From Balaenoptera acutorostrata (lineage: Eukaryota > Chordata > Mammalia > Artiodactyla > Balaenopteridae), in NCBI RefSeq assembly GCF_949987535.1, contig NC_080081.1:47590973-47654972 (forward strand): 64,000 nt of DNA. The letters run 5' to 3'. The position numbers and the translations under genes are program-made. The notes beneath the pieces were generated by a model. That model was not told the DNA's origin. It made no database searches and worked only from the letters and a program-made list of their open reading frames with translations. Below are positions 42,846 to 55,117 of this stretch, in pieces (the first letter of the stretch is position 1; each line of letters opens with the position of its first letter).

Positions 42846-45269
42846 CCAAGGACTCGTCCAAAACCAGCTTTGTGTTTATTACATTTTCCCATTTTTTGCT
42901 GCCTCTCATTTCCTAGCCACTACTATGCTAGGTAGTTTTCACACTCTGACTAGGCTGACTTTGTGATTTCTGTCCATCTAATCATTCCCTTTTTTTCCCA
43001 TTAACCCTCCAAAAGCTTTGAAACAGATAAGTTTGCCTATTGACCTAAACATAACATTTTGATCTAAGCAAAAATCCAGAGTGAATAGCTGATTATACAA
43101 TTAACAGCATATACCATTTTAGCCTCAAGATTACCAGGGGCTCCTTCCCAACCTCCTAAAGAAGAAACAGGTTCCTCCTAGTCAGCAAGAACAACAATAA
43201 ATCTGCAATCTTATGCTTGGGCTGCTATATGAGAATAAAACGTGTTTGAACAGGGAAGGCTGCAGACTGGTATTTTTAAACTAAATTATCCAGATAATTG
43301 CACAATTCTTCATATCATTACGCTATTAGTAGCTTAAGCTGATATAAGCATTGACCAAGCTAAAGGCTTGTCTGCAATGCTAACTTTTTATTCTGCTTAG
43401 GTACAATCATTGAGCTTTCCTATGTTCTTTTTTAGTCACTAGACTTAAAAGTAAGGAAGAAAAAAAAAGCTAGAAAGAAGAAGGAAAGATGAGTGATTTG
43501 ATCATCACAAACCCCAGAACCCTGTTAAAAAGTATTTGTACTTTAAAAAGTCTTTTTTGCTGAAAGCTTTTTCAGGAGAAATAAATTATACTGACTCTAT
43601 ATAAATAAAAGCAGAAAGAGCAAAAACGAACATGAACATATATTACCAATGCCATTCATCAAATATAGCTGACACTTCAATCTAATCCAGCAAATGAAAA
43701 CACAGAAGTTTATAGAGTCATAGGAAGTAAGCAATTTAAACATACCAGGGCATGAGGTCATCTAACAACACAAGAAGGAAGATGTTCCTTTTTCTTTTCT
43801 GTTTTTCTCTCTTGCATCCTTCCACTTCTCTCAGATAATGATTGATATCCATGTTTCTTGCAGGGTAAGGTGATCTTCAAATCAGATAATTAATAATAGC
43901 AGTCCAAATGTTCCTGAACAATCCACCTTCCTCTAATGTCATAAAATAAAAGGACTTTTCATGCATTTCACACCATCATTATGGTGCAAGGTTTCTCTCT
44001 CCATAATAAAGTAATACATTTCTTAACTAATTAGGTCACTAATTTTAAATGTGATTCCCAGTAAAAACTCTTTGAGATAGTTAATCTTTCTTAAAAGTGT
44101 GTGAGGTTGTAAAAAACAGTTCCCCAAGCACTGTCACCACCAATCATTAATGGTCTGAATAGGTGAGGAAATACAGAGCTGCGAAAACACATCTCATTTG
44201 TTTTTGAAAGCAAACTTCCAAGGCCACTTTATAACCAGAAATCACATCCACGTCATGAAGAGGCTGTGGTAAACTTTACAGTTCCAATTAGGAACGGACA
44301 GTTTTCAATGCACTGTTCAACCGCTTTGCTAGTCTATATGTAAATACTTCACTAAAACCACTGAACGGTGATGGTGTTTAATATTAATATCACAAATTAA
44401 AGATGACATCTGAATGCCTACTATCCAGAAGAGTGATCAGAGCTCATGGCAAGGCAATAATCAGCGGCTTAAGCAACTTTCAGGCACAAAGGGGGAAAAA
44501 ACAAACGTGATGGAACTTGGAAATTCCACTGGTGCATGAAGAACATACCATATTAAGAGCAACTGCAGATTGACCTGGTGATGAAGTGGAGGATACGACC
44601 ATATGCTGCCATAAAGGACATTTGCAAACAGCTTCGAGATTGTCCCCCGAGAGCTCATGACTATTACCTGGTGGATTCCCATTAATTGACAATGTAAACT
44701 TTATCTGTAACTGTGAAATAAGCTGTCAAAATAACTGCCTGTCCTCCTGGGAGGAAAAAATTGCCTGAATAATTATCACGCCCAGCACATTTTCCCGACA
44801 GAAATACTGAAGGTTTATGATGTCTGGATTTACCTTAAGTTCTGTAATCATTGCCTTGGAGAGAGAAATGGTTTCCACTTCTGTACTTGGATAAACTGGA
44901 TGGGGAAAATATGTATGTTAACATGGAAATAGAAATATAAAGTCATAAGAGAGGTAAGACACGATCAATGAAATTTTGTAATCCCAAGCACGAGACCCTT
45001 TGCCATATGCTAAGGATACTACTCTGGGCCTGCTTCCTTTGGTAAATCATGTTTTACTTATAGAAACCAATCATACAAAGCAAGTAAGGGAGTAGGCACT
45101 GATGGTCCCAGGCATGAGGCCTAAATCCAAGAATCTCCCCAAAGGAAGCTATGAATCTCCCAAGACACTGCTCCCCCATTTCGTCCTTTATGTTGGGAAA
45201 ACGTCAAGAAGTGAAAGTGAGCACAAATGTAAATAGACATTATTTTCTCATGACAGTGTGTGCTGGGGT
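42846..45269. other. Longest repeat-free block in the window; possible regulatory DNA
   Basis: About 2.4 kb without any recognised mobile element, unlike its surroundings. The part 44220-44720 has complex, non-repetitive text with homeodomain-like cores (CCCATTAATTGACAATG, AATATTAATATCAC). Lack of insertions can mark selected regulatory DNA, but this is inference. No coding frame is convincing; the two reverse frames at 44461-44692 lack domains. Confidence 0.35.
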
Positions 45270-45460
45270 TACAAGAACAGACTCTGCGGGAAAGGCTGCT
45301 GGAGTTCAAATCCTGGCCCTGCTACGTCCCAGCTGTGTGGCCTTGGGCAGGTTACTTAATCTCTCTGTGTTTCAGCTTTCCTCTGTAAAATGTGGCTATC
45401 TCACAGACCAGGGCCTGTTCTATGTCCTATAGCTACTACCTCTTATTATTGTCTTCCTGA
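45270..45460 (+). mobile_element. MIR SINE
   Basis: GGAGTTCAAATCCTGGCCCTG, GCTGTGTGGCCTTGGGCAGG, TTACTTAATCTCTCTGTGTTTC and AAAATGTGGCTATC follow MIR closely; one of the best preserved MIR copies here. Confidence 0.85.
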
Positions 45461-45550
45461 ACCTAGAACAGTGTAGGGACATGTTGAGAGAGCAAATAAA
45501 GGATCAAAGTTTGTTCTGGCCTCAGTTCATCCTCTCTCTGCTTCAAAAAT

Positions 45551-45789
45551 AAGAAGGAGAACTTTTTTTTTAATGTCCAATGGATGAGTTGGGTTTTTTT
45601 CTTTTTTTAACTCTTATTGTTGGATTCCAAATTCCATTTATTTATTTACATACTTACTTACTTATTTTTGGCCACACTGCAGCATGCGGGGATCTTAGTT
45701 CCCCGACCAGGGATCAAACCTGTGCCTCCTGCAGTGGAAGCGCAGAGTCTTAACCACTGACCGCCAGGGAAGTCCCAAGAAGGGGAATT
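45551..45789 (-). mobile_element. Short CHR-family SINE, reverse
   Basis: TTTGGCCACACTGCAGCATG, CCCGACCAGGGATCAAACCT and CGCCAGGGAAGTCCC give the reverse tRNA-like head with a long T-rich tail. AAGAAGGAGAACT (45551-45563) and AAGAAGGGGAATT (45777-45789) are a plausible imperfect TSD. It lacks the internal region of the longer copies. Confidence 0.85.
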
Positions 45790-47309
45790 CTGAGGCTCTC
45801 TCATGATCCCCTTTGGCTGTGTCTACTGGAAAATCCTCACCCTGGCTGCTGAACCTGGACCCAGGCAGGGATGTTCCTCCACAATACCCTCTCCACCTGG
45901 GCAGAGACCTGGATGGCAGGCCAGGACCACAGTCACCTCTTCTCCTGCTGCCCTTCTCTGCACTCTGTCTTCCCACGACTCCTCTACTCCCAAGAAGGGG
46001 GAGACAGATCCAGCACCATGGGGAAAGTGGGGCCATCCCATCACTGACACCTGTTTCCCCCATGTCCCCTACCACTATGGGAAGCTCGAGTCGTCGGATC
46101 CCGAATTGCACCACCTCCCCTGGCTTCCTGGGGAAATTTGCATTAGAATCCTTGTCTCAGGGTCTTCTTCTGGGGAAACCCAAACTAAGACCCTCAGTGG
46201 GTGTCTTCTGGTGCTGTCACTAGAGTGTGAAATAGGTTAGGGAACTCCAGTGGTTACACTGATTTGGGTCAGCAGCAACCACAAAGCAGGCATCTGTGAG
46301 CAGGTGAACAAAGTAGGAAATGACCATAAACACTGGCATGCTATACTAATCCTCATGACTTTTATTTGTGGCCTACTCTTTTTCTGAATACTCTTTTGTT
46401 CTAAGAGGCTTTCAACTAGGAGTATGAAAAGAAAAGAAACGGGATACGGAAACAGTACCAAGAGAACGCTGCTTTGCGCTATAATTGCTGTGAGCAGAGA
46501 GGCTACGAAGAACAGATGCCGTGTCGGGTTGAGATTCTCTCACCTGCACCTTTTCCAGGAGGCTGACGCAAATGGGAGGATGTGACACGAGAGCAGTGTC
46601 CCTGTAATAACAATCTACCATGACTGTACAATCCATAATAGCTGTAATAGAGAAAGCAACAGTAATAAAGGCACATACCTTGCCTCTGTGAGATCAAACA
46701 ATGCTCAGATTGATGGAGGGTACACTTTAATGTCTCCTGAAAAGTCCGTATTTCTGGATATCGCTGAACTACCAAAGCTTTTCCTAAGGTAAGTTTAAAA
46801 AATTAATTGTGGTTTAGGCTTCTATTTCAAAAGGAGAACAAACTGCTATTTAAGTTCTGTGTAAGAACCACAGAGACCCCGAATACAGACAGTGTCTCTG
46901 ACCCGCTGTACAGCAGAAGAAAAATAAAGCTGGGCCATCCATTAATACCTGCCTTGAATTCAGGAGTAGTTGGAGTGGATAGAATAGGCAGGAGGTATTA
47001 TTACTTTTTAATGGCTACTTTACCAGAGATGTACACATGAGCATTCTTCTTGGGGAAAAAGCTTCTATTCTCTAAGACACTTGTCACTCTTCAATTAAAA
47101 ACATATTTATTGTCAAGGGGTAGTAGAATATTGGTTTCCTTCCACCTGTATCTTGTCTATTGTTGAAAATCTTACATAAAGAAAAAGTTAAATGCCGAGA
47201 TGAGCTTTTTCTAAGTCCAGAGTGGGGAAATACTGCCACTTAAAAAATACCATTTCTGAAAGAAAGCAGAGGTGTCAGAGACAAAGAGAAAAAGGGGGAG
47301 ATGTGTCAG
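45790..47309. other. Intergenic segment, nothing recognised
   Basis: Locally GC-rich at 45800-46150. Frames of 136-145 codons there overlap in several phases on both strands, as expected from GC content; none has a domain. A CpG-dense 25-bp patch with XhoI and BamHI sites lies at 46085-46107. Confidence 0.4.
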
Positions 47310-47430
47310 TCAGTCAGTAGTCTTTATTGAACACTCACTGTGTGGGGAGAACACAAAGGGCATAATATACACCGTGCTTATTCTCCAGGAGCTTGGGACC
47401 AGATGGAAGGACAAGCATTAACACGAGGAA
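47310..47430 (-). mobile_element. L2 LINE 3' end, reverse, short
   Basis: CAGTAGTCTTTATTGAACAC, then AGGAGCTTGGGACCAGATGG follow the reverse L2 terminus in diverged form. Confidence 0.5.
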
Positions 47431-47492
47431 ACACTCTTAAAGCATATGACTAATTGCAACTTTAAAGAGCTGTGTGTGAGTGAATGAGTGTG

Positions 47493-47495
<3 letters not shown>

Positions 47496-47526
<31 letters not shown>
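47496..47526. repeat. (TG)n microsatellite
   Basis: About 15 TG dinucleotides following an imperfect GTGAGTGAATGAGTG region. Confidence 0.9.
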
Positions 47527-47527
<1 letters not shown>

Positions 47528-47959
47528 AAAAGGAGCTTGAAAATAAGACACAGACATAGTAATGAAATCAGAGAATAAACACCATTGAACATAGGAGAAA
47601 TGATACAAGAATACAAATTATCCTGTAGTACTTTTGTCTTTCAGTTGACTCTTCCCTGAGTGTAAATCAGAAGTAGAAATATAACACAGGATACCTTTCT
47701 TGTCATTGGGATGTCAAGTAACTGGTATCCTCCCATGTCTGATAGCTAACGCTTCAAAGATATGCATCACATGTATTACTGTTCCACCTCATGGAAGTGA
47801 CTTGACTTGAAAATGCAATGACAGGGAGCCATATTGGGGAACAGAAATTGTTTACATAATTGCTCGGTCTGTTGGTGAATACAGGCATTCATTTAGAATT
47901 CATTATTTTATAAACTGCACAAAGGGATTTCCAAGTTGTCAAGCTTGGTTTGTAAAAAA

Positions 47960-48465
47960 TAAAATAAAAAGATATGATAAAATGTCTGGCACCAGCTTTT
48001 CTGACTTTAATTTTTTTTCCTCTGTACTATTCGTCTTCCCAGTTATAGCGGGTACTCCATCAGCTGTGATAGCTGCTATTTTCTCTGGATTTAGATCAAA
48101 CAACCTCAGAACATCCATCAGGGCCATTTTTACATCCTTTCTCCTTTGATGCCAAACCCCAAAGATTCCCCATCACGTAGAGTCTGAAAGTTGTTGGACT
48201 GACAAGCATTAGTAACCTTGGAATGTCACCCAGACACCAGCTTTCATACTGGAGAAGGCTAATGAATTTTGCTGCAACCAACTTGGTCTTGAAATGATTT
48301 TTCTTTAGGTCACCTTTCATAGTTAAAATAGTTTGTTTTCTCATAGTTTACTTTTTGTCTGCCATGTGAAGGTGGCAGAGAGGACTGAGCTGGAGGACAA
48401 GAGTCTGGAGCACAAAATTCTGCTAAAACATGCTTTTAACACTGTATATTGTTTTTAAATCATCT
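47960..48465 (-). other. Unidentified coding-like relic on the minus strand
   Basis: Minus-strand text reads like a frameshifted old coding sequence. One frame (48344 to 48096) starts MRKQTILTMKGDLKKNHFKT. An overlapping frame (48127 to 47939) contains MDVLRLFDLNPEKIAAITAD followed by GVPAITGK. The DG..AITGK pattern is weakly like the TDGAPAMTGK segment of hAT-type transposases, but that is a guess. Upstream there is a CTCTGCCACC...ATGGC context resembling a translation start. A second, inverted copy of the upstream half lies at 48644-48828. I cannot name the gene or element. Confidence 0.35.
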
Positions 48466-48828
48466 CAGCAAAACCCTAATTTCTTACACACATATATCAA
48501 AATTATATTAAATGTAAGCATATTGTATGCTTTTATTTTTAAAGATCTTATGCTTAAAATATTGAAAACTCTAAAGTGTGGGCTATACTTTTATAATCAT
48601 ATTTAGCAGATGAGGACCATCTAAGAAATTTAAGTTTTGTCCAGATGATTAAAAAATACAGTGTTAATAGCACATATCAGAATTTTGTGCCCCAGAATCT
48701 CTTGTTCTGGGGCTCAGTCTTCTCTGCCACCCTTACTCAGCAGACAACAACAACAACAAAAAAAACTAGAAGAAAAGAAAATGATTTTAAGTGTGAAAAA
48801 TGACCTAAAGAAAAATCATTTTACACAC
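48283..48828. repeat. Head-to-head inverted repeat, ~185-bp arms, 178-bp spacer
   Basis: The minus strand from 48465 to 48283 and the plus strand from 48644 to 48828 align from start to end: GATGATT, CAGTGTTAA, CAGAATTTTGTGC, CTCAGTC, TCTCTGCCACC, GCAGACA and finally TGACCTAAAGAAAAATCATT. Identity is roughly 80% by eye with small gaps. Either an inverted duplication or two insertions of one family. Confidence 0.75.
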
Positions 48829-48904
48829 ACACACACGAGACTTTTAAATGTCAATGCAATTTTGGCATGCATAAAAATTGGCTTGTCCTTCAAAATAACT
48901 GAGT

Positions 48905-48935
48905 TCCCCGGGTTTGAGAACCACTGGTCCAGGGC
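48905..48935. mobile_element. Possible hAT-type (MER5-like) terminal sequence
   Basis: GGTTTGAGAACCACTGG matches the terminal inverted repeat text of MER5-type nonautonomous hAT elements. The rest of the element is not clear. Confidence 0.4.
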
Positions 48936-49188
48936 TATAATATGCAAAACTATTTCTGGTCTATAATGTGCTCACATAGAGAAAAGTGCCCATGTGGCCA
49001 AGTCAAGAGTTGAAGCTCAGGATTCACTCTTTTATGTAATTAATAATATTTGTTGAAGACTAACCACATGCATTTCATCCACCATTGCTCAGGGCAGAAG
49101 AGGCGCTCAAAATTTCAATCAAAATAATTAAAGAGTATATGTAACCTAAGTTTTCTTCTCTCTCTCCAGTTTCTAGCTGCTAGCCTAG

Positions 49189-49620
49189 TTACCGGAATAA
49201 CGGGTTCCTGCCCTAACCAGCGTAGCGCAGACCTTGGGCCACTTGAAAGACCCACCCACCGGCTCTGTCTTTCTGCGCCTGCGCCCTGCGCGCGGCTCCC
49301 ACGCGGAGTCCGGCCGTTGTCTAGCTCAGTGGCCCCCCGGGTCCACTGGAGGGCGCCAACGCGCTCCGTCAGAAGGCGCACTCGCCCGGCTTCCAAAGCC
49401 GCAGACTGGTCATCTCAGAGGATTGTCGCATTCTTTGCGTCACACTTTATCCTCTAGGCATCCAAAGAGGAGATGTCTCACCTAACCCCGCGTGAACGCG
49501 GCTCCCACAGCTTTGCCTACAGCCACTCCCACGAGCGCACGAGGAATATCTGAGGAACCCAGATCTGAAACTCTCCGGAGCTCTCCTCCCTATGCTCACC
49601 CCCTCCCCCTGCTGCCGCTT
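49189..49620. promoter_or_regulatory. CpG island, candidate promoter of an unidentified transcript
   Basis: About 34 CpGs in 430 bp, around 25 of them in the first 265 bp, against an AT-rich, CpG-depleted background. No SINE or LTR explains it. It holds an NRF1-like site TGCGCCTGCGC (49274-49284), a CRE-like TTTGCGTCAC (49435-49444) and a perfect palindrome CCGCGT-GA-ACGCGG (49488-49501). On the minus strand a plausible splice donor, CCG|GTAACTAG, lies at its left edge (about 49189), so a minus-strand first exon is possible. Frames of 83-93 codons cross it on both strands without known domains. Confidence 0.6.
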
Positions 49621-51229
49621 CTGGGGCAGGAGGAAGGGAGAAGGTATCTATCTTGTTCTCCAGCTCCAACAGGCACCTGTCCAGCCTCAGGCTTTTTTGG
49701 CACTCCCAGCACCTCAGGAGACCAACACCAGCTGTGGGGTGAAGTGGAGGCCCCCCTGAGGTCCTAGGTCCTGATGATCCCCTTCCCCTCTCTTTTGTTC
49801 CCCCAGGCCTAGGGATGGTAGCTGCTTCCAGAAGTTACTAACACTAGGGCTACTTCAGCATTTTCTCTCTGCTCTTTTAGACTTCAAACTCTTGTAAATA
49901 ATACCCTGTATGAAATTCCTCTGCTTGAAATACTTATTCTGGCATCTATTTTTCTGACTAAAAACTAGCTGATATAGGCTATTTTAACAATAAAAATAGG
50001 GACTATATAAGATACAACAACAAAATGCATGCAAGTGTGACTACACCTTTTCAGATACAGCTTATCAAACTGTGCATTTCTCAGTGACCCTACTAGAAAT
50101 AACATATGTAAAACATTACATTGCATGCTTGGAACAGAGATGCTCATAAAAGGGGTATATTTCTTTGCCATTTGTACTGTCTTTTTTCTCCACCAGAGGA
50201 AGCTGAAGATTAGGCAGATCAAAATTATTAAGAAAAAAAAAAAAAAGATTCCAGCTGTTTGACCAAAAAAAGCAATGTCTGGAATGTATTTCAATAATGT
50301 ACCTCAACCGGATGTGAACTAGAGTTTTCTCCTTTTTAAAGAGCAACGATGCCTGTCCAAGAGGAAACACTTTAATCATCCCACTCTCCCTTTGGGACTG
50401 TGGAAAATTGTTGCCTGCAGATGCCACAGGCCTCATTGATCATGTGTGGGTATATGTAAGTGACTGTGTATGACTTCCATTACTCTATTTCTGACTTGCC
50501 TGTTTATTCTTAACAAATACTTGTCCACTTTTCTATACATCCTAGATGTTCTTAAGTCTTAAGGAAACTTGAATATTTTGGCAGCCTGGCTTCTGTCATT
50601 TAAATTATACTTTGCACAACTGTGAATGTTTTTCCTAAAATACAGAATCCTAGGAAAGTTGAAATTTTATGAATATTCTGACAATCATTTTATTCTATAC
50701 AAACACAGCAGTTAGTGATTTTTATACCACTCCAATGACACTTGGTAAGTAGGTAGAAGATAAATAAATAACTGCATTTTTATAAAGCCAGTTAGACATC
50801 TTAAAAAATATAATACCCATTGTTTGTAATATTCCTGTTAGAGGAAAATGGTTTTTTGCCTCCATCCACATTTACTGAATTGAGTGAAGTCTACAGTTCT
50901 ATTTATATGACCACTTTCTGCAGGTTACCAGTGGCCCAACACCATAAACTATCCAGTCAATGTAAAATAACATCTTGGATGCTAGTAGGAGTACCAAAGG
51001 GACATAAGATATGGGCCCCGCTTTCTTAATCAGTAGTCTCCAGCAGGCAGTGATGGGATAATCATGTGTCTTTATATCAGTGTGGTAAACTTTGTAAATA
51101 CATGCACATGCAGAGGGCTCTTGTGCTGCACTGAGACATGCTTAAGTGATAGATAATTCATGGAAGAGAGGCCATGTGGAACTTAGGGGAATAACTGCAG
51201 TGACCTGGGATGTTTGCTTGTAGTCTTAA
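49621..51229. other. Intergenic segment downstream of the CpG island
   Basis: No recognised repeat. An A15 run at 50232 separates AT-rich sequence. Reverse frames at 49965-50436 run through the complementary T-run and look like artefacts. Confidence 0.4.
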
Positions 51230-51760
51230 CCCAAGTTCCTCCCAGGAAAACAAAGCCTGAGCCCTAGGCTTTTGTGCAGGTAGTTTATTCTGGTAAGTGA
51301 TCCTAGGGACCAAGAGTGAAGGACGAGGGAGAGTGAAAGCAGGAAGGAGGAGAGGACAAATCAGGTGTTCATGAGTGAGTTGGCCACAACTCTGGAGTTC
51401 TACCCTGCGGGCACCTCCTGAGTAGCTGAGTGGAACGGTCCACCTGAAGGATCACAGCCTTTATCCACTGGCTCTAGGATCTCCCTTGGCACTCCTTTGG
51501 TTGAGAGTTGCCCACTGGGAATTAACTCCTTCCCACACCCGAGGCCATAGATGTCCCACACCACAGGCAGGGAGCCCAGAGCAGGTGAGAGAAGCAATTC
51601 TTTCAGCATGAGTCAGAGCTTGTGCCGACCTGTCCACAGTAGCCATGGCTTCAGCGGGAAGCAAGACAGAGGACACGGGGCAGGGCTCAAGGGGGAGTCT
51701 GATAGGGCCAAGGAAGTCTTCTACAAAAGAGATTTCACCCTCTATGCCACAGTAAGTGTT
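51230..51760. repeat. Possible old LTR-like repeat, unnamed
   Basis: CCCAGGAAAACAAAGCCTGA, GCAGGTAGTTTATTCTGGTA, GAGTGAAAGCAGGAAGGAGG and GTGAGTTGGCCACAACTCTG recall a widespread ancient repeat, reverse orientation suggested by TTTATT. I cannot confirm the family. Confidence 0.35.
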
Positions 51761-54700
51761 TTCATCATAAGTGCCTATCAGTAGGTCCTGATTTATGTTT
51801 TCTTTTTTTCGTAAAACATTTTATTTTCCCAGACATTTCACTACTAAGAAATAATTTACTTCTTAGCTCCCGTGTAAGTGATGTCTCATCAACTTCGAAG
51901 AAAGGGAACCATTCTTGTCTTCTTTTAATCTGGCTAGAATTTTAATTCTTGTTGTTTACCACAGGGCCATCCCTACCTTGGGATGGGGGGAGGCAAATAT
52001 TTTTTCAAAGAGAAGCTGTCTATATAAACAACGTGAGTTATCCAAAATCAGCCTGGCAGCATCATTCTGGTAGCCCATACATTCCTTTGACAGAAAGACT
52101 GAACTTTTTGCAAGAACAATTTGCTCACGTGGCTGCCTCCAGGAATGGGCAACCAGCCTCAGGACCCTAGGACAAGCCCCACCAACATGAGTCCAGCAGT
52201 TCCCCAGAGCATCTGGTTGACCCCACAATTGGGGGCTGGGAGGTGAGGATTGGAGAGCACCCCAAAGAGGAGCAGTGGAGCCTGGGGCCCACACAGAGTG
52301 GTCTGGGGCAGGGCACCCTGCTGGGATGGCACTGCCACTTGGGCTGGTCACAGCCACTGGAGGAGGACGTAGATCGTTTGAGGAGGTGCTCCAAACACAA
52401 GGGGGAAGGAAGAGGGAGGAGCCGAGGTCCCCTGGCCCAAAGCCCAGAGCTTTTTGTCCAGGTCAAAGGGCAGAACTAGTTCTCCTAGTCACCTGCTTTT
52501 TCAAAAGTATCTTTTCTTGGGACCAAATCACTGTTATCCTGGCAGCCTAAACACTTGGAGAAATGGACTTTTCCTTTGTGTGCTAATGTCAAGTGTTTAT
52601 AAATTGGGCTTCATGCAGTACAGAAATATGTATATATATCGGGAGCCCATTTTTATCTGCAATACAACCAAGGAAAACTCATTAGCAGTATTGAAACACC
52701 ATCTTCATGCTTTATATATTACTCTCCAGGATTCACATTACACTTAGAAGACATTCCTGGTTTGAACAGAATGGAATGTATCTCATTTTCATTTGATCTG
52801 TAACAGAATCTATAGGTAACACTGTATATTTTCTTCTTTAAAAGATGCCTCTTTGTTATTTTAACACTTGGTTAATATTTCTTACAACCTATATTTATAT
52901 CACATATTCTACAGAAAACACCATTATCAATGCCAGGTAGTGCAGATATTATCACATACACCCTTTCTTAAGAAGACAGCATTAATGCTGCTGTTATTGT
53001 TGAACTGTTTCCGATTCATGAGGTTAACATATAAAAATGTATTATTCATGAGATAAAATGCATTACATATATTTGCCAGTTGTTACTATTGTTCTAGAGG
53101 GGGAAATAAATGAAAATGGTGGTAGTTGTAGAAATGCATCCTTATTAGGAACTTAATATACAATACCAATTTAGACTACTTACCTTCTTCAACTTTACAT
53201 CTTCCATTAAACTGCAAAGCTTGATGTCAGCTAAACTCTATAAATGTTAATTTAAGGTCAAGGTGCTCCTGGGAAGCATTTGAATGCTTAGAGCAAGGCC
53301 CAAGAAAACTTCTTTTCAAAGATTTATGGGATGATATGGCTCCTTTCTGAAAAATAGGAACTCTATTTCTACTTTTTCTAATCACTTTCTATTTCAAGCT
53401 CTAGGACACACTTTCTTTTATGGACCTTTCTGAGATGTTTAATAGCATTCTGGAGATGTTAAAATGCAAATATTTTCCCATGTGTAAGGTATAGAGTCTC
53501 TCCAATTTAATCTTCATTTAGTAATGGCAAATGCTCTGTATAGTGAGGAATGAATCATCCAAAACTTGGGAACCCCTTCGTCCATAAAGTAGCCAAGACA
53601 CAAATGCATCATTTTCAATATCTAAATTATCATGAGGTAGGATTTTTAGCCAGTAGTCTCTTTTTCTGAAACTAAATCACATACCAAAATGCATTTAAGG
53701 TTTGGTTCAAAGAGGCCCAGGGTCCATTATTCTTTGTTGCCTAAGTTACTAAATGAAATAAAGTTGGGTACACAGGAACCTATACATGTTCCCCCTTTTT
53801 AGCCTACCGAAGTTTCTTTCAACAGGGATCCGGAATCTTTCTGGGGGGTGGTCAGGGGGAGCAGAACGGTTTATTATTTGCCTGGAAGCCATGAGGTCGC
53901 TCCTTTCCATGCGTGAATGCAGGCTGCTGAGAGCGAGGGGAAGCAACATCGCCTCATCCACATGACTCTTTGGGACTCGGACCAGACAGGCCACATTCAC
54001 TGCTCTCCTAGGAATCACACACCACCCCCCTGGCGCCCCGCCCCAGCCACCCAGCTGCTGGTCAAGGAAGGCAAGTCTCGATGGTCCCTTAAGCATTTTA
54101 TATGACATTTTATGTAGCACACCATCTCCTAGAGCAAGTGATGGAAGGCCAGCAAATATATAGGTTCCCCAGAGGTTTATTAGGTGGTTTGACACAACAG
54201 CTTTCTCCAAAAAAGGATAAGGCAGGGCAATGAGATTTTTCTCTCAGAAATTTGAAAGTGAGAAAAGCAAAACCCAGAACTGAGCAATTAGCAGAGCGGT
54301 TGGAGGTGGAAGGATACACAGAGAAGGCTGTTTGGAGAGGCCATGAGGGCAGTAAAGGTTGTAAATAAGCAGAAGCTCTAATAATGCCAGAGTCATAAAG
54401 GAGAAAATGGACATTGGAGAGAAATTCCTACAAAATACCAGAATACAAACCATCTCCATGAGGCCTAGTTGTAAACCTTTTCTTAGTTCCCTGAAATACT
54501 CGTTGTCCTCATTCCCTGTCTTTCTTGTTAATTGAGATGACCTGAATTTTTTGCTCAGGACCAACAAAAGGGGGCATACAGATAGCGTAGGGAGCTTCCA
54601 GGTAAAGCTTGGAAATTAACTAAGGAATCTTTATCTTCTGATGGAGGACTCTTGGAATCACATGACTGACAAGAGATCATGCAGACTTAACAATAGTCAG

Positions 54701-55115
54701 TGCATTCCTGAGGAAAGTTCTGTCTAAATAGCACCTCTTTTCTTGGTGGGGCTGGGGGCAGCTGGGGGTTGGCATGGATGTGACTGCCCACAGCAGCTAC
54801 AGGAATCTGGAGACGGCAGACTAACCGATACCCTGCGGGCCTGGGGAAAGGATGCCATCCTAGACACACCCTAGCTGACACTATGAGGCCTGGCTTTCTA
54901 GATAAGAGCACATCTTGCAGCCTCTCTTGGTTATCTGAGAGTGGAAGAAAGACTCCAAAATGAAACCGTCTCTTGGAGGCCTTGACACTGCAAATTTGCT
55001 GCAACCTGCGTGGGCTGCCCATTAGGAACTTGTTCTCTCAGGGAAAATCTGGTCTATGATCAGAATCAGGAGGGTAGGAGTGAAATTCCGGTGACCTCAT
55101 CCAGCCTTGTTTCTG
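51761..55115. other. Repeat-poor intergenic segment
   Basis: A GC-richer part (52140-52470) gives overlapping frames of 78-133 codons in several phases, and 53.75-54.2 kb gives a 153-codon reverse frame. None shows a domain or splice context. No repeat family recognised. Confidence 0.4.
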
Positions 55116-55117
55116 AG

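Noticed and set aside
42718..42935. Frames of about 60 codons on both strands (GGREGGREGG; PSFLPSFLP)
   Set aside because: Direct translation of the purine microsatellite.
45695..46240. Frames of 136-145 codons on both strands
   Set aside because: Overlap in several phases in a GC-rich patch, partly inside a SINE; no start context, domain or splice support.
49115..49396. 93-codon reverse frame from the CpG island
   Set aside because: No homology recognised; it reads through a better splice-donor candidate. Island GC content alone can keep frames open.
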